This document shows, one piece after another, positions 8,112 through 19,197 of a stretch of DNA of 64,000 nt. The stretch lies in assembly GCA_902536655.1 (NCBI GenBank), contig CACAYF010000007.1, positions 19,736 through 83,735 on the forward strand. The letters are read 5' to 3'. This stretch comes from an uncultured Alphaproteobacteria bacterium. Its GTDB lineage: Bacteria > Pseudomonadota > Alphaproteobacteria > Methylaequorales > Methylaequoraceae. Within the stretch, counting starts at the first letter, position 1. Every line of letters begins with the position of its first letter. The notes below the pieces were generated by a model. That model was not told the DNA's origin, made no database searches, and was given only the letters and a program-made list of their open reading frames with translations. The position numbers were made by a program, and so were the translations under genes.

Positions 8112-8358
8112 AAAAGCAGGTGGAAGTACAAGAAACGGAAGAGATAGTGCAGGTAGAAGGCTTGGCGTAAAAAAATTTGGAGGCGAAGTCGTAGTACCTG
8201 GTAATATTATAATTAGGCAAAGAGGAACTAAATATCATCCTGGAAAAAACGTTTCCATTGGAAAAGATCATACTATTTTTGCAATTAAAGAAGGAGTGGT
8301 TTCTTTTGAAAAGAAATCTGGGAATAAATCCTTTGTAAATGTAGATCAAAAAAAATAA
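8101..8358 (+). CDS. rpmA: 50S ribosomal protein L27
   Basis: L27 reaches toward the peptidyl transferase centre of the large subunit. The start [16 protein letters not shown] and the following RLGVKKFGG are diagnostic, and 85 residues is the normal length. The N-terminus begins directly with AHKK, without the cleaved extension seen in Firmicutes. The gene overlaps rplU by 11 bases and precedes obgE by 9 bases, the conserved rplU-rpmA-obgE group. Confidence 0.98.
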   Translation: MAHKKAGGSTRNGRDSAGRRLGVKKFGGEVVVPGNIIIRQRGTKYHPGKNVSIGKDHTIFAIKEGVVSFEKKSGNKSFVNVDQKK

Positions 8359-9356
<998 letters not shown>

Positions 9357-9357
<1 letters not shown>

Positions 9358-10472
9358 TGAATAATTTATCAATCTTAAATGCAAAAAAAGTGGTAATAAA
9401 AATAGGATCATCATTGTTAGTTTCTAATAGTAAATTTAATTCAAAATGGTTAGAGACGTTTATAGAAGATTTAATTTTCCTCAAAAATAAAAATATTGAT
9501 ATTCTAATTGTTGCATCCGGCTCAGTTTCATTAGGTAAGGTCTATTTGAATATAGAAAAAAAAAAGCTTAGGATTCATGAAAAACAAGCTTGTGCCGCAT
9601 GTGGACAAGCAATTCTGATGAATAATTTCAAAAAAACATTTGAGAAAAAAAAGTTACCCGTAGCACAAATCCTTCTTACCTATTCTGATACTGAAGACAG
9701 GAAAAAAAGTCTGAACTCAAAAGAAACCATCTTTGAATTGTTTAAATGTAATGTAATTCCAATTGTAAATGAAAATGATTCCGTTGCAGTAGATGAATTA
9801 AAATTTGGAGATAACGATAGACTTGCTGCAAGAGTTGCTCAGATAATAGATGCAAACGTTTTAATACTTCTTAGTGATGTGGACGGATTGTTCACCGTTA
9901 ACCCAAAAAAAAACAATAATGCAATGCTAATTAGAGAAGTGGAGAAAATTAATAAGACAATATATGACATGGCTAGTACAGAAACCAATAATCATGGAAC
10001 TGGCGGGATGTATACAAAGATAGAAGCAGCCGAGATTGCATCTGAATCTGGCTGCGATACAATAATTTGTAGAGGAACAAAAAAAAACCCAATTAGCGAA
10101 TATTTAAAAAAAGAGATTGGAACAATATTTAAAGGAAAAGTTAATAATGATAAAGGTTTTAAAAAATGGCTAGCTGGAACTATTAAAGTGGAAGGAGATA
10201 TATTTCTAGACAATGGAGCTGTTGAGGCTGTTTCAAACGGTGCAAGTATTTTACCGAGCGGTATCCAAAAAATAACTGGAAAATTTTTTAAAGGTGATAT
10301 AATTAACATTAAAAATAAAAACGGAAAAAAAATTGGAAAAGGGATTACTTATTACGATTCATTTGAACTTTTAAAGATATTGGGTAAAAAAACATCAGAA
10401 ATAAAAAAATCATTGGGTTATGACGGTAGAAATGAAATAGTCCATAGAGATTATTTGACATTAAATGAATAA
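9357..10472 (+). CDS. proB: glutamate 5-kinase with C-terminal PUA domain
   Basis: ProB phosphorylates glutamate in the first step of proline synthesis. I place the start at the ATG at 9357 (MNNLSILNAKK), which overlaps the obgE stop; an upstream in-frame TTG would run inside obgE. Residues 10-260 form the amino-acid kinase domain (VVIKIGSSLL, VASGSVSLG, NENDSVAVDELKFGDND, GTGGMYTK). Residues from about 275 on form the PUA domain (KKWLAG, GASILPSGI), as in the usual two-domain bacterial enzyme of about 370 residues. It overlaps proA by 8 bases. Confidence 0.96.
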
Positions 10473-11733
10473 ACAAAAAAAAATTGAAGAAGAAGTATTA
10501 AAAATTGGGAGGAAGGCCAAAGAAGCGTCCTTAAAAATTTCTTTACTTTCTTCCAAAAAAAAAAAGAATATTCTATTAGATGCAGCTGAAAATTTAAAAA
10601 AAAATAAACAATTAATTATTGAACATAACGCAATAGATATTGAAGAAAATAAAAATAACTTAAATTCGTCTCTTCTTGACAGACTGATGTTAGATTCCAA
10701 TAGAATTGATAATATTTGTAAAGGTCTAGTTGAAATCTCAGAGTTAGACGATCCAATTGGTAAAATTCTAGGAGAATGGACAAGACCAAACGGTTTAAAA
10801 ATACAAAAAGTCTCAATTCCGCTTGGTGTTATAGGGGTGATATATGAATCAAGGCCTAACGTTGCTGCAGATGCGGCAGGCTTGTGTTTAAAATCTGGGA
10901 ATCCACTTATTTTAAGAGGGGGGAGTGAAAGTTATCATTCTTCCTCAAAAATAGTAGAGATCATAAATCAATCTCTTAGAAAATTTGAACTTCCTGAAGG
11001 AACTTTACAGAATATTCCAACAAAAGACAGATTAGCCGTAGGAGCCTTAATCAAAATGGATGAATATGTCGATGTTATTATCCCTAGAGGTGGAAGATCC
11101 CTAATTGAAAGAGTGTCAGATGAAAGCAGAGTGCACGTTATCAAACACCTGGATGGCATTTGTCATACTTACATTCACAAATCAGCTGACGAGGTAATAA
11201 GCAAGAACGTTACCTTAAATGCAAAAATGAGAAGACCTGGAATTTGTGGTGCAACAGAAACAATTCTTTGTGATAAAGAGGTGGTCAAAACCCATCTACC
11301 AAGATTGATTAAATCGTTATCTGACTCAGGTTGTGAGATTAGGGGGGATAGTTATGTAAAAGAAATTAACTCAATTATAATTAAAGCAAAAAAAGAGGAT
11401 TGGAAAACAGAATATTTGGATAAAATAGTGTCTATAAAAACAGTTAACGAAGGAGTAGAGGAAGCAGTTGATCACATAAATAATTATGGATCTGGACATA
11501 CAGACGCAATTATTTCTAATGATAAAAAAGCTACAGAATTTTTTTTGAATAATGTTGATAGTGGTATTGTAATGCATAATACTTCTACACAATTTGCGGA
11601 TGGTGGAGAATTTGGAATGGGAGCGGAAATAGGAATTTCAACTTCAAAAGTTCACGCGAGGGGACCAGTAGGAGTTGCCCAACTTACGAGTTTCAAATAT
11701 AAAGTGAGAGGGAAAGGACAAGTTAGACCCTAG
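10465..11733 (+). CDS. proA: gamma-glutamyl phosphate reductase
   Basis: ProA reduces gamma-glutamyl phosphate with NADPH to glutamate semialdehyde, the second step of proline synthesis. The 422-residue protein belongs to the aldehyde dehydrogenase superfamily. The catalytic cysteine is Cys261 in MRRPGICGATET. Other signatures are YESRPNV at 127-133, GNPLILRGGSE, IPRGG and the C-terminal EFGMGAEIGISTSK with HARGPVG. It is coupled to proB by an 8-base overlap and ends one base before the nadD TTG codon. Confidence 0.97.
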   Translation: MNKQKKIEEEVLKIGRKAKEASLKISLLSSKKKKNILLDAAENLKKNKQLIIEHNAIDIEENKNNLNSSLLDRLMLDSNRIDNICKGLVEISELDDPIGKILGEWTRPNGLKIQKVSIPLGVIGVIYESRPNVAADAAGLCLKSGNPLILRGGSESYHSSSKIVEIINQSLRKFELPEGTLQNIPTKDRLAVGALIKMDEYVDVIIPRGGRSLIERVSDESRVHVIKHLDGICHTYIHKSADEVISKNVTLNAKMRRPGICGATETILCDKEVVKTHLPRLIKSLSDSGCEIRGDSYVKEINSIIIKAKKEDWKTEYLDKIVSIKTVNEGVEEAVDHINNYGSGHTDAIISNDKKATEFFLNNVDSGIVMHNTSTQFADGGEFGMGAEIGISTSKVHARGPVGVAQLTSFKYKVRGKGQVRP

Positions 11734-11734
11734 T

Positions 11735-12304
11735 TTGAATAAATCTACTAGAAAAATGATTGGAATTTTAGGTGGATCTTTTGATCCACCTCATGATGGA
11801 CACAAGTTTATAAGTCAATACGCATTGATGAGATTAAATCTGCAAGAAGTCTGGTGGATTGTTACATTTAAAAATCCTTTAAAAACAAAAAGTAATAGCT
11901 ACGCAAAAAGACTTAAGAAGGTAAAAAAGTTTTTAAAACATAGAAGAATAAAAATCCTAGAAATTAGAGCAGACAAAAATATATATGCAATCGACACAAT
12001 TTTATATATAAAAAACAAATTTAAGAACAAAAAGTTTATTTGGCTTATGGGAACTGATAATCTTGAAAATCTACACGAGTGGAAAGAATGGAAAAAAATA
12101 TTTTATAATATTCCCATTGCAATTTTTGGTAGACCGTCTTACTCTTTAAATATTACAAAAAGTAAAGCGTTATTTTTTTTTAGGAAGGCAAGAATTAAAA
12201 ATATTCTTTTTGAAAAGTCACATTCAATTTTACCTCCAAGTTGGTCTTTTATAAGTGGTTTGAAAAATCATTTATCCTCCTCATGTATAAGAAAGTCAAA
12301 ATGA
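11735..12304 (+). CDS. nadD: nicotinate-nucleotide adenylyltransferase
   Basis: NadD adenylates nicotinate mononucleotide to deamido-NAD in NAD synthesis. The nucleotidyltransferase signature is GGSFDPPHDGH, with the HxGH-type pair HDGH, and the C-terminal LSSSCIR corresponds to the ISSTxIR motif. Two starts are possible: TTG at 11735, one base after proA, or ATG at 11756 directly before IGILGGSFD. The ATG gives the usual close spacing to the motif and I consider it at least as likely. The 3' end overlaps rsfS as ATGA. Only the local link to rsfS and rlmH is seen; nadA and nadC lie elsewhere in the window. Confidence 0.93.
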   Translation: MNKSTRKMIGILGGSFDPPHDGHKFISQYALMRLNLQEVWWIVTFKNPLKTKSNSYAKRLKKVKKFLKHRRIKILEIRADKNIYAIDTILYIKNKFKNKKFIWLMGTDNLENLHEWKEWKKIFYNIPIAIFGRPSYSLNITKSKALFFFRKARIKNILFEKSHSILPPSWSFISGLKNHLSSSCIRKSK

Positions 12305-12657
12305 AAGTAAATGTAGAAGCTGACACTCTCCTTAATAAAATCGTCAAAGATCTTCAAGATGTTAAAGCAAAAGATATTCAAATTATTGATATAAAAAATA
12401 GAAGTGCCTTAGGAGATTATATGATTATTGTTAGTGGAACATCGTCGAGACATATAAATTCTATTGTTGCCAATATTGTAAAATTGAATAAGAATCACAT
12501 TCTGTCAACTGAAGGCATTAACTCTACAGATTGGTTAATAGTAGATTTTGGTGATATTATTTTGAATGTTTTTAAACCGGAAACAAGGGAACATTATTCG
12601 CTCGAAAAAATTTGGAAAAACAATGATTTGGAAGATGAAAAATTTCGATTTGGATAG
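12301..12657 (+). CDS. rsfS: ribosome silencing factor RsfS
   Basis: RsfS (formerly DUF143/YbeB) binds L14 and blocks subunit joining when nutrients are scarce. The ATG at 12301 gives a 118-residue protein starting MKVNVEADTLLNKIV, of typical length. A longer reading from 12241 would lie inside nadD and add residues not seen in the family. Conserved features are the D...GDYMIIVSGTSSRH strand and turn, the TDWLIVDFGDIILNVF strand and the YSLEKIW end. It overlaps nadD by 4 bases and precedes rlmH by 2 bases, the usual nadD-rsfS-rlmH order. Confidence 0.95.
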   Translation: MKVNVEADTLLNKIVKDLQDVKAKDIQIIDIKNRSALGDYMIIVSGTSSRHINSIVANIVKLNKNHILSTEGINSTDWLIVDFGDIILNVFKPETREHYSLEKIWKNNDLEDEKFRFG

Positions 12658-12659
12658 AT

Positions 12660-13112
12660 ATGATTATTAATATCTTATCTTTAGGTAAGTTTAAAATGAA
12701 CCAAACTTATAAAAGTATTTTTGAATACTACAGAAAAAGAATTAAGTTTAAGACAGTTTTGATAGAATTAAAAACCTATAAAACAAACAAAAAGAGAGAA
12801 TTAGAAAAACTAGAAATTCTCAAGTATTTGAAAAATCAAGATCACAACAATGTCTTAGTCTTGGATACACGTGGAGAAAATTTATCAAGTTTAAAGTTTG
12901 CAAATTTCTTAAAAAACAAAATAAATTCAGGTTGTAAGAGGTTAGATTTTATAATTGGCAGCGAGGCAGGGCTCGACAATTTTTTTAAAGATTCATTTTC
13001 TACGATCTCATTTGGCAATCAAACCTGGCCACACCTTCTGGTTAGAGTTATGTTAATTGAACAAATATACAGGGGTTTAGAAATTATAAAAAATTCTCGA
13101 TACCACAAATAG
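12660..13112 (+). CDS. rlmH: 23S rRNA (pseudouridine1915-N3)-methyltransferase RlmH
   Basis: RlmH methylates pseudouridine 1915 in helix 69 of 23S rRNA on assembled ribosomes. It is a small SPOUT methyltransferase of 150 residues. LDTRGENLSS in the middle, FIIGSEAGLD (the GGxxG-like SAM loop, here GSEAG) and the C-terminal LLVRVMLIEQIYRG with SRYHK define the family. The knot glycine pattern is slightly degenerate but otherwise complete. It lies between rsfS and gpmI with gaps of 2 and 7 bases. Confidence 0.93.
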   Translation: MIINILSLGKFKMNQTYKSIFEYYRKRIKFKTVLIELKTYKTNKKRELEKLEILKYLKNQDHNNVLVLDTRGENLSSLKFANFLKNKINSGCKRLDFIIGSEAGLDNFFKDSFSTISFGNQTWPHLLVRVMLIEQIYRGLEIIKNSRYHK

Positions 13113-13119
13113 CCATAAA

Positions 13120-14625
13120 ATGAGAAAGAAAGTACTAATTTGCATCTTAGACGGTTGGGGATTGGGGAAGGAGAATTCCCATAATGCTATTTTCCTTGCA
13201 AAAAAAAAAAATTTTGATTATCTAACAAAAAAATACGGATATCTTAAACTAAAGGCCTCAGAAAATGACGTAGGATTACCCACTGGTCAATTTGGAAATT
13301 CTGAAGTTGGACACACAAATATTGGAGCTGGAAGAATCATTCTTCAAGATGTAATGAGAATTTCAGAATCCTTTGGGAATGGAGAGATTAAAAATAAATC
13401 TGCCATAACAAATATTTTAGAAAATTGTAAAAGGATCCACATTGTTGGTTTGATTTCTGAGGGAGGAGTTCATGGGCATCAAGATCATCTTTTTGATCTA
13501 ATAGAAATTCTTAATAGAAAAAAACCAATTATTTTTATTCATTGTATTTTAGATGGAAGGGATAGCTCCCCAATTGGGGGTAAAGAAAATTTACGCGTAT
13601 TAATCGAAAAAATAGGCAAAAGGAAAAATATCAAAATTGCCAGTATTTCTGGTCGATTTTTTGCTATGGATAGGGATAACAGATGGGAAAGAATTGAGAA
13701 AGCTTATAAAGCTATTATAGAAGGTTCTGGACCAAAAAAGAGAAATTATTTATCTGCAATAATTGATAGTTACAACAAACACATCACTGATGAATTTTTT
13801 GAACCAACTAATTTTGGTGATTATAACGGAGCTCAAGACGGAGACGGGTTTTTTATTACAAATTATAGAGCTGATCGGGTAAGAGAAATTTTATCTTCTA
13901 TATTTGATGATGATTTTAATCACTTTAAGAGAACAAAAATACCAAAATTTTTAAATCCAATTAGCATGGTTGAATATTCAAAAAGATTAAAAAAAAAAAT
14001 TAAACCAATTTTTGAATCAATTCAAATAAAAGAAACATTAGGCGAAGTGGTCTCTTGTTTTGGATTAAAGCAACTAAGAGTTGCTGAGACAGAAAAATAT
14101 GCGCACGTAACATATTTTCTTAATGGAGGAGTTGAAGAAAAATTTGATGGAGAGGATAGAATTTTGATCCCATCCCCAAGAGTAAAGACTTATGATATGA
14201 AACCAGAAATGTCAGCTTTTGAGGTAAGAGATCATGTTATAGAAAATATTAAAAAAAAAAAATACGATTTAATTATAACAAATTTTGCGAATCCGGACAT
14301 GGTTGGTCATACAGGTAATATAGAAGCTACTATTAAAGCAATCGAGGTAGTAGATGAATGTATTGGAAAGATTTTTAAACAATGTAAAAACAATGGATAT
14401 TCACTTATTCTAACTTCAGACCACGGTAATGCTGAAAACATGTTCGATGAGAAAAAAAATATAGTATGTACAACTCACTCACTAAATTTGGTTCCTTTTA
14501 CTATTTGTGAAAAAATAAATTATTCAATCAAAACAGGTAAGCTTGCAGATATCGCTCCAACAGTATTAAAGCTTCTCGGTATTAAAATTCCAATTCAAAT
14601 GAGAGGAAAGCCACTTATTAAATGA
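13120..14625 (+). CDS. gpmI: 2,3-bisphosphoglycerate-independent phosphoglycerate mutase
   Basis: GpmI interconverts 3- and 2-phosphoglycerate in glycolysis and gluconeogenesis using two metal ions. The 501-residue protein carries the metal-binding DGWG at 11-14, the phospho-serine Ser61 in GNSEVGHTN, LDGRDSSP, RADRVREI and the C-terminal metal sites in TNFANPDMVGHTG, TSDHGNAE and THSLNLVP. Length and motifs are standard. A run of 12 A at 13200-13211 encodes lysines near residue 28. The stop overlaps the following envC-like gene as ATGA. Confidence 0.97.
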   Translation: MRKKVLICILDGWGLGKENSHNAIFLAKKKNFDYLTKKYGYLKLKASENDVGLPTGQFGNSEVGHTNIGAGRIILQDVMRISESFGNGEIKNKSAITNILENCKRIHIVGLISEGGVHGHQDHLFDLIEILNRKKPIIFIHCILDGRDSSPIGGKENLRVLIEKIGKRKNIKIASISGRFFAMDRDNRWERIEKAYKAIIEGSGPKKRNYLSAIIDSYNKHITDEFFEPTNFGDYNGAQDGDGFFITNYRADRVREILSSIFDDDFNHFKRTKIPKFLNPISMVEYSKRLKKKIKPIFESIQIKETLGEVVSCFGLKQLRVAETEKYAHVTYFLNGGVEEKFDGEDRILIPSPRVKTYDMKPEMSAFEVRDHVIENIKKKKYDLIITNFANPDMVGHTGNIEATIKAIEVVDECIGKIFKQCKNNGYSLILTSDHGNAENMFDEKKNIVCTTHSLNLVPFTICEKINYSIKTGKLADIAPTVLKLLGIKIPIQMRGKPLIK

Positions 14626-15635
14626 TAAAGATTTCAATAATAATTGTAGTGTGTTTGAATTTATCTAATGCATTTGCAAAAAACACAGATTTGAAAGTTA
14701 AATTAAACAGTCTAAAAAAACAAACCGTAAAAATTCATAATGAAATTTTGCTTAATAACAAGGAATTAAAAAAAATTAAAATTGATTTAGATAGAAATAC
14801 GCAAAAGAAAATTATTATAAATAAATATATTAAAAATAAGGATCTTTTAGGTAGGAGAATTATTTTTTTATTACAAGATAAGTTTTATACAAATCAATTT
14901 ACAAGAATTGTAAGGGATCTTGACAATTCATCGCAAGAATTAATAACAAAGCAGATAATAAGAGAATTTTTTTTAAAGGATGTTAAAACTGGTATCAACG
15001 AATACTTCTTGAACTTAGAAAATTTAAAGTCACTCGATAGTGAATTAGCATTAGAATTAGAAAATTATAAAACGAAAAAGAAAAATTTAAAAAAAAAATT
15101 ATTTAAGCTTGAAAAAAAAATAAAAGAAGTTGCTACGGTTCAAAAGAAGGTGAAAACTAACAACAAACTCAAACAAAAAGCTAAAGATCTTAGAAAAAAA
15201 GCAAAAAATTTAAATGACTTAGTAAAAGCCGCTGAAACAAAAAGAAAAATAATTTCCAAAATAAAATCGAGAATTAAAATGCCAGTCTCAGGTGAAATAA
15301 TCTCAGACTATGGGGAAGGAAAAGACCAACATAAACTAAAAAACGGTTTGGTTTTCAAGGTCAAGGAGGATTCATTCGTTACATCTCCAATGGATGGTAC
15401 TGTGGTGTATGCTAATAAGTTCAAGAGTTTCGGAAATTTAGTAATGATAAAAGATAATAAAGGGTTCACTTCGGTGTTGATAGGCATGAGAAATTTGTTA
15501 ATTTCAACTGGAAACGAAGTTTTGGTTGGAGAACCAATTGCAAAAATTTCTTCAACGCTACAAAGTCAACTTTATTTTGAATTGAGAGAAAATGGTAAAA
15601 TTGTTGATCCAAAATCAAAAGTTGAGATTTTATAA
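14622..15635 (+). CDS. EnvC-like murein hydrolase activator with degenerate LytM domain
   Basis: The protein of 337 residues has an N-terminal signal peptide (about 1-19, ending NAFA) and a long lysine-rich coiled coil (about 22-215). A C-terminal M23/LytM domain (about 220-337) reads PVSGEIISDYGE, SPMDGTVVYAN, GNLVMIKD and LYFELRENGKIVDP. The zinc ligands of active LytM enzymes are not seen: the HxGxD region reads HKLKNGLVF and the HLHFE region reads LYFEL. This pattern suits EnvC/NlpD-type activators of amidases at the division septum. The order gpmI-envC-ctpA is common in Proteobacteria. The activator role is inferred; amidase partners are not in the window. Confidence 0.8.
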   Translation: MIKISIIIVVCLNLSNAFAKNTDLKVKLNSLKKQTVKIHNEILLNNKELKKIKIDLDRNTQKKIIINKYIKNKDLLGRRIIFLLQDKFYTNQFTRIVRDLDNSSQELITKQIIREFFLKDVKTGINEYFLNLENLKSLDSELALELENYKTKKKNLKKKLFKLEKKIKEVATVQKKVKTNNKLKQKAKDLRKKAKNLNDLVKAAETKRKIISKIKSRIKMPVSGEIISDYGEGKDQHKLKNGLVFKVKEDSFVTSPMDGTVVYANKFKSFGNLVMIKDNKGFTSVLIGMRNLLISTGNEVLVGEPIAKISSTLQSQLYFELRENGKIVDPKSKVEIL

Positions 15636-15667
15636 AAAAACTGCATAATCAACACTATATTATAATT

Positions 15668-16921
15668 ATGAAAAATTTATTAATTTTTTTGACGCTATTG
15701 ATTCTACCCTTTTCATTGAAAACTGAGGAAGAAAAGGATGTTTACAAATATCTCAACCTATTTGGTGAGGCGTTCGAGAAGATAAAAAATAATTACGTAG
15801 AGGATGTTACATCAAAAGATCTGATCGAATCAGCGATAGAAGGTATGTTAAGTTCACTTGATCCTCACTCCACCTATCTAAATTATGAAGAACTCAATGA
15901 ATTGAAGGTTCAGACGAAAGGGGAGTTTGGAGGTTTAGGTATTGAAGTCACACTTGAAAATGGGTTTGTAAAGGTAATAGCTCCAATTGACGACACTCCT
16001 GCTGATAAGGCTGGAATTAAGTCAGGTGACCTAATAACACATCTAGATGATGAACCCGTTTTAGGTATGACACTGTCTGAAGCAGTATCTATTATGAGAG
16101 GAAAAGTTGGGTCTAAAATAAAACTAACCATTAATAGAAATGAAAATGAAAATCTTCAAATTTTTATAACAAGAGCTATCATACAGTTAAAAGCTGTCAA
16201 AGCTAGACTTGAGAACAATATTGGATACATAAGAGTATCATCCTTCAACCAAAAGGTTGACAGACAAATAATCGATTCAATAAAAAATTTTAAAAAAGAC
16301 AAACTTATAGGTTACGTTTTAGATCTTAGAAACAACCCAGGTGGTCTTTTAGATCAAGCTGTTAATGTTACTGATATATTCCTTGAAAAAGGGGAAATTG
16401 TCTCAACTAGAGGAAGAAATGGAAAGCAAGGAAGTAGATATAATGCTGTAAAAAATGATCTTACAGAGGGGCTACCCCTTATAGTTCTAATAAATCAGGG
16501 TAGTGCTTCTGCATCTGAAATTGTTGCAGGAGCACTTCAGGATCATAAAAGAGCAATTATAATGGGAACGAAATCTTTTGGTAAAGGTTCTGTACAGACG
16601 ATAATTCCTTCGGGAGAGGACGTTGCGCTGAAGTTGACTACTGCAAAATATTATACGCCATCAGGCAGATCAATTCAGAAAACCGGAATCGATCCTGATA
16701 TTTTGGTTGAACAAGCTGAACTTAAAAAGGTTGATGACCTTATTAGCAGAAAAGAATCAGATCTTAGAGGTGCGATAGAGAATGATCAAGAAAATTCCAA
16801 TGAAGTAGAGGATGCGTCAAACTCTAAAAAAGACGAAGAAAATGTTGACGATTATCAACTTACAAGAGCCTTTGACTTAATACTTGCTATTAATTTGATA
16901 AATAAGAAAAAAGCAAATTAA
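15668..16921 (+). CDS. ctpA: C-terminal processing peptidase (S41 family, PDZ domain)
   Basis: CtpA-type proteases act in the periplasm on protein C-termini and often control peptidoglycan hydrolases. The 417-residue protein has a short signal peptide (1-18), a PDZ domain around 88-160 (GGLGIEV, AGIKSGDLI) and the S41 protease domain with the GSASASEI segment (probable nucleophile Ser281) and FGKGSVQT (general base Lys306). The acidic linker near 350-395 is variable. Its neighbour is an EnvC-like amidase activator. A TATAAT hexamer lies one base before the ATG, so a leaderless transcript is conceivable. Confidence 0.93.
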   Translation: MKNLLIFLTLLILPFSLKTEEEKDVYKYLNLFGEAFEKIKNNYVEDVTSKDLIESAIEGMLSSLDPHSTYLNYEELNELKVQTKGEFGGLGIEVTLENGFVKVIAPIDDTPADKAGIKSGDLITHLDDEPVLGMTLSEAVSIMRGKVGSKIKLTINRNENENLQIFITRAIIQLKAVKARLENNIGYIRVSSFNQKVDRQIIDSIKNFKKDKLIGYVLDLRNNPGGLLDQAVNVTDIFLEKGEIVSTRGRNGKQGSRYNAVKNDLTEGLPLIVLINQGSASASEIVAGALQDHKRAIIMGTKSFGKGSVQTIIPSGEDVALKLTTAKYYTPSGRSIQKTGIDPDILVEQAELKKVDDLISRKESDLRGAIENDQENSNEVEDASNSKKDEENVDDYQLTRAFDLILAINLINKKKAN

Positions 16922-16935
16922 TTGTTTAAAGTTTC

Positions 16936-17406
16936 ATGAAAAAAAAATATCGCAAAGGTGTTGGTATTTTTCTCATAAATAAAAAAAATCAACTTTGGGT
17001 AGGAAAAAGATTTGATTATAAGAATGAATACTGGCAGATGCCACAAGGAGGAATAGATGAACTCGAATCTCCTGAAAATGCAATGAAAAGGGAATTAGCG
17101 GAGGAAACTGGATTAGAAAAAAATTACGAAATTATAAGTAAAACGAGTGAGTGGTTAGATTATAAACTTCCTCAAGTATTGGTAGACGAGGTTTGGAATG
17201 GAAAATATATTGGACAAAAACAAATTTGGTTTGCTTGCCGATTTTTTGGTAATGACGACCAGATTGATATAAACTGCTTTAAAAATCCTGAGTTTTGCGA
17301 GTGGAGATGGATAGACCCAGTAGATTGTTTGGATTTAGTTGTCCCATTTAAAAAAAAATTATATATAAAAGTACTTAAAAATTTTAAAAATCTTTATCAT
17401 GAGTAA
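16936..17406 (+). CDS. rppH: RNA 5'-pyrophosphohydrolase (Nudix)
   Basis: RppH removes pyrophosphate from 5'-triphosphate mRNA or cleaves dinucleoside polyphosphates. The 156-residue protein starts with the RppH-like KYRKGVGIFL and WQMPQGG. The Nudix box fits GX5EX7REUXEEXGU exactly at residues 38-60, with the catalytic glutamates at 56 and 57. QIWFACRF and the C-terminal WRWIDP are typical. The gene follows ctpA by 14 bases, the common alphaproteobacterial order, and its last 10 bases overlap the convergent atpC stop. Confidence 0.94.
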   Translation: MKKKYRKGVGIFLINKKNQLWVGKRFDYKNEYWQMPQGGIDELESPENAMKRELAEETGLEKNYEIISKTSEWLDYKLPQVLVDEVWNGKYIGQKQIWFACRFFGNDDQIDINCFKNPEFCEWRWIDPVDCLDLVVPFKKKLYIKVLKNFKNLYHE

Positions 17407-17759
17407 TAAAGTTTCTTCAATGCTTTATCTTTCATTTTTTTCAGGTTTGTGTCATCCTTATTAAACGATTCATCAGTTACAGTTTCTGAACTAACTGAGT
17501 TAGTATTAATTATCTCTTCGGTTAGTAGTGAACACTTATTTCCTGAAACTTCAATGATTCCTCCTGTTACCAAAAAAGTTTCAATCAGTTTTTTGTCTAG
17601 ATAAATGTATACTATTCCAACTCTTAAAGATGTTAAAAATGGCATATGATTTTTAAGAATACCAAAGTCACCTTCGCTTCCAGGAAAAATGACAAGATCA
17701 ATTTCCTTTTCAAAGAAAATCTCATTGGGTGAGATTATTTCAAGTTTAAATTGTTTCAT
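17397..17759 (-). CDS. atpC: F1 ATP synthase epsilon subunit
   Basis: The epsilon subunit links the central stalk to the c-ring and can inhibit ATP hydrolysis. The 120-residue protein has the N-terminal beta-sandwich (FKLEIISPNEIFFEKE, FPGSEGDFGILKNHMPFLTSL). The C-terminal helical part is short, so an inhibitory two-helix hairpin, if present, is reduced. It closes the atpHAGDC series, 4 bases after atpD, and its stop overlaps rppH by 10 bases. Confidence 0.95.
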   Translation of the reverse strand: MKQFKLEIISPNEIFFEKEIDLVIFPGSEGDFGILKNHMPFLTSLRVGIVYIYLDKKLIETFLVTGGIIEVSGNKCSLLTEEIINTNSVSSETVTDESFNKDDTNLKKMKDKALKKLYYS

Positions 17760-17763
17760 TTTA

Positions 17764-19194
<1,431 letters not shown>

Positions 19195-19197
19195 TTA

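Noticed and set aside
12241..12300. Upstream start for rsfS
   Set aside because: This stretch is the 3' end of nadD including its LSSSCIR motif; the ATG at 12301 gives the normal RsfS N-terminus.
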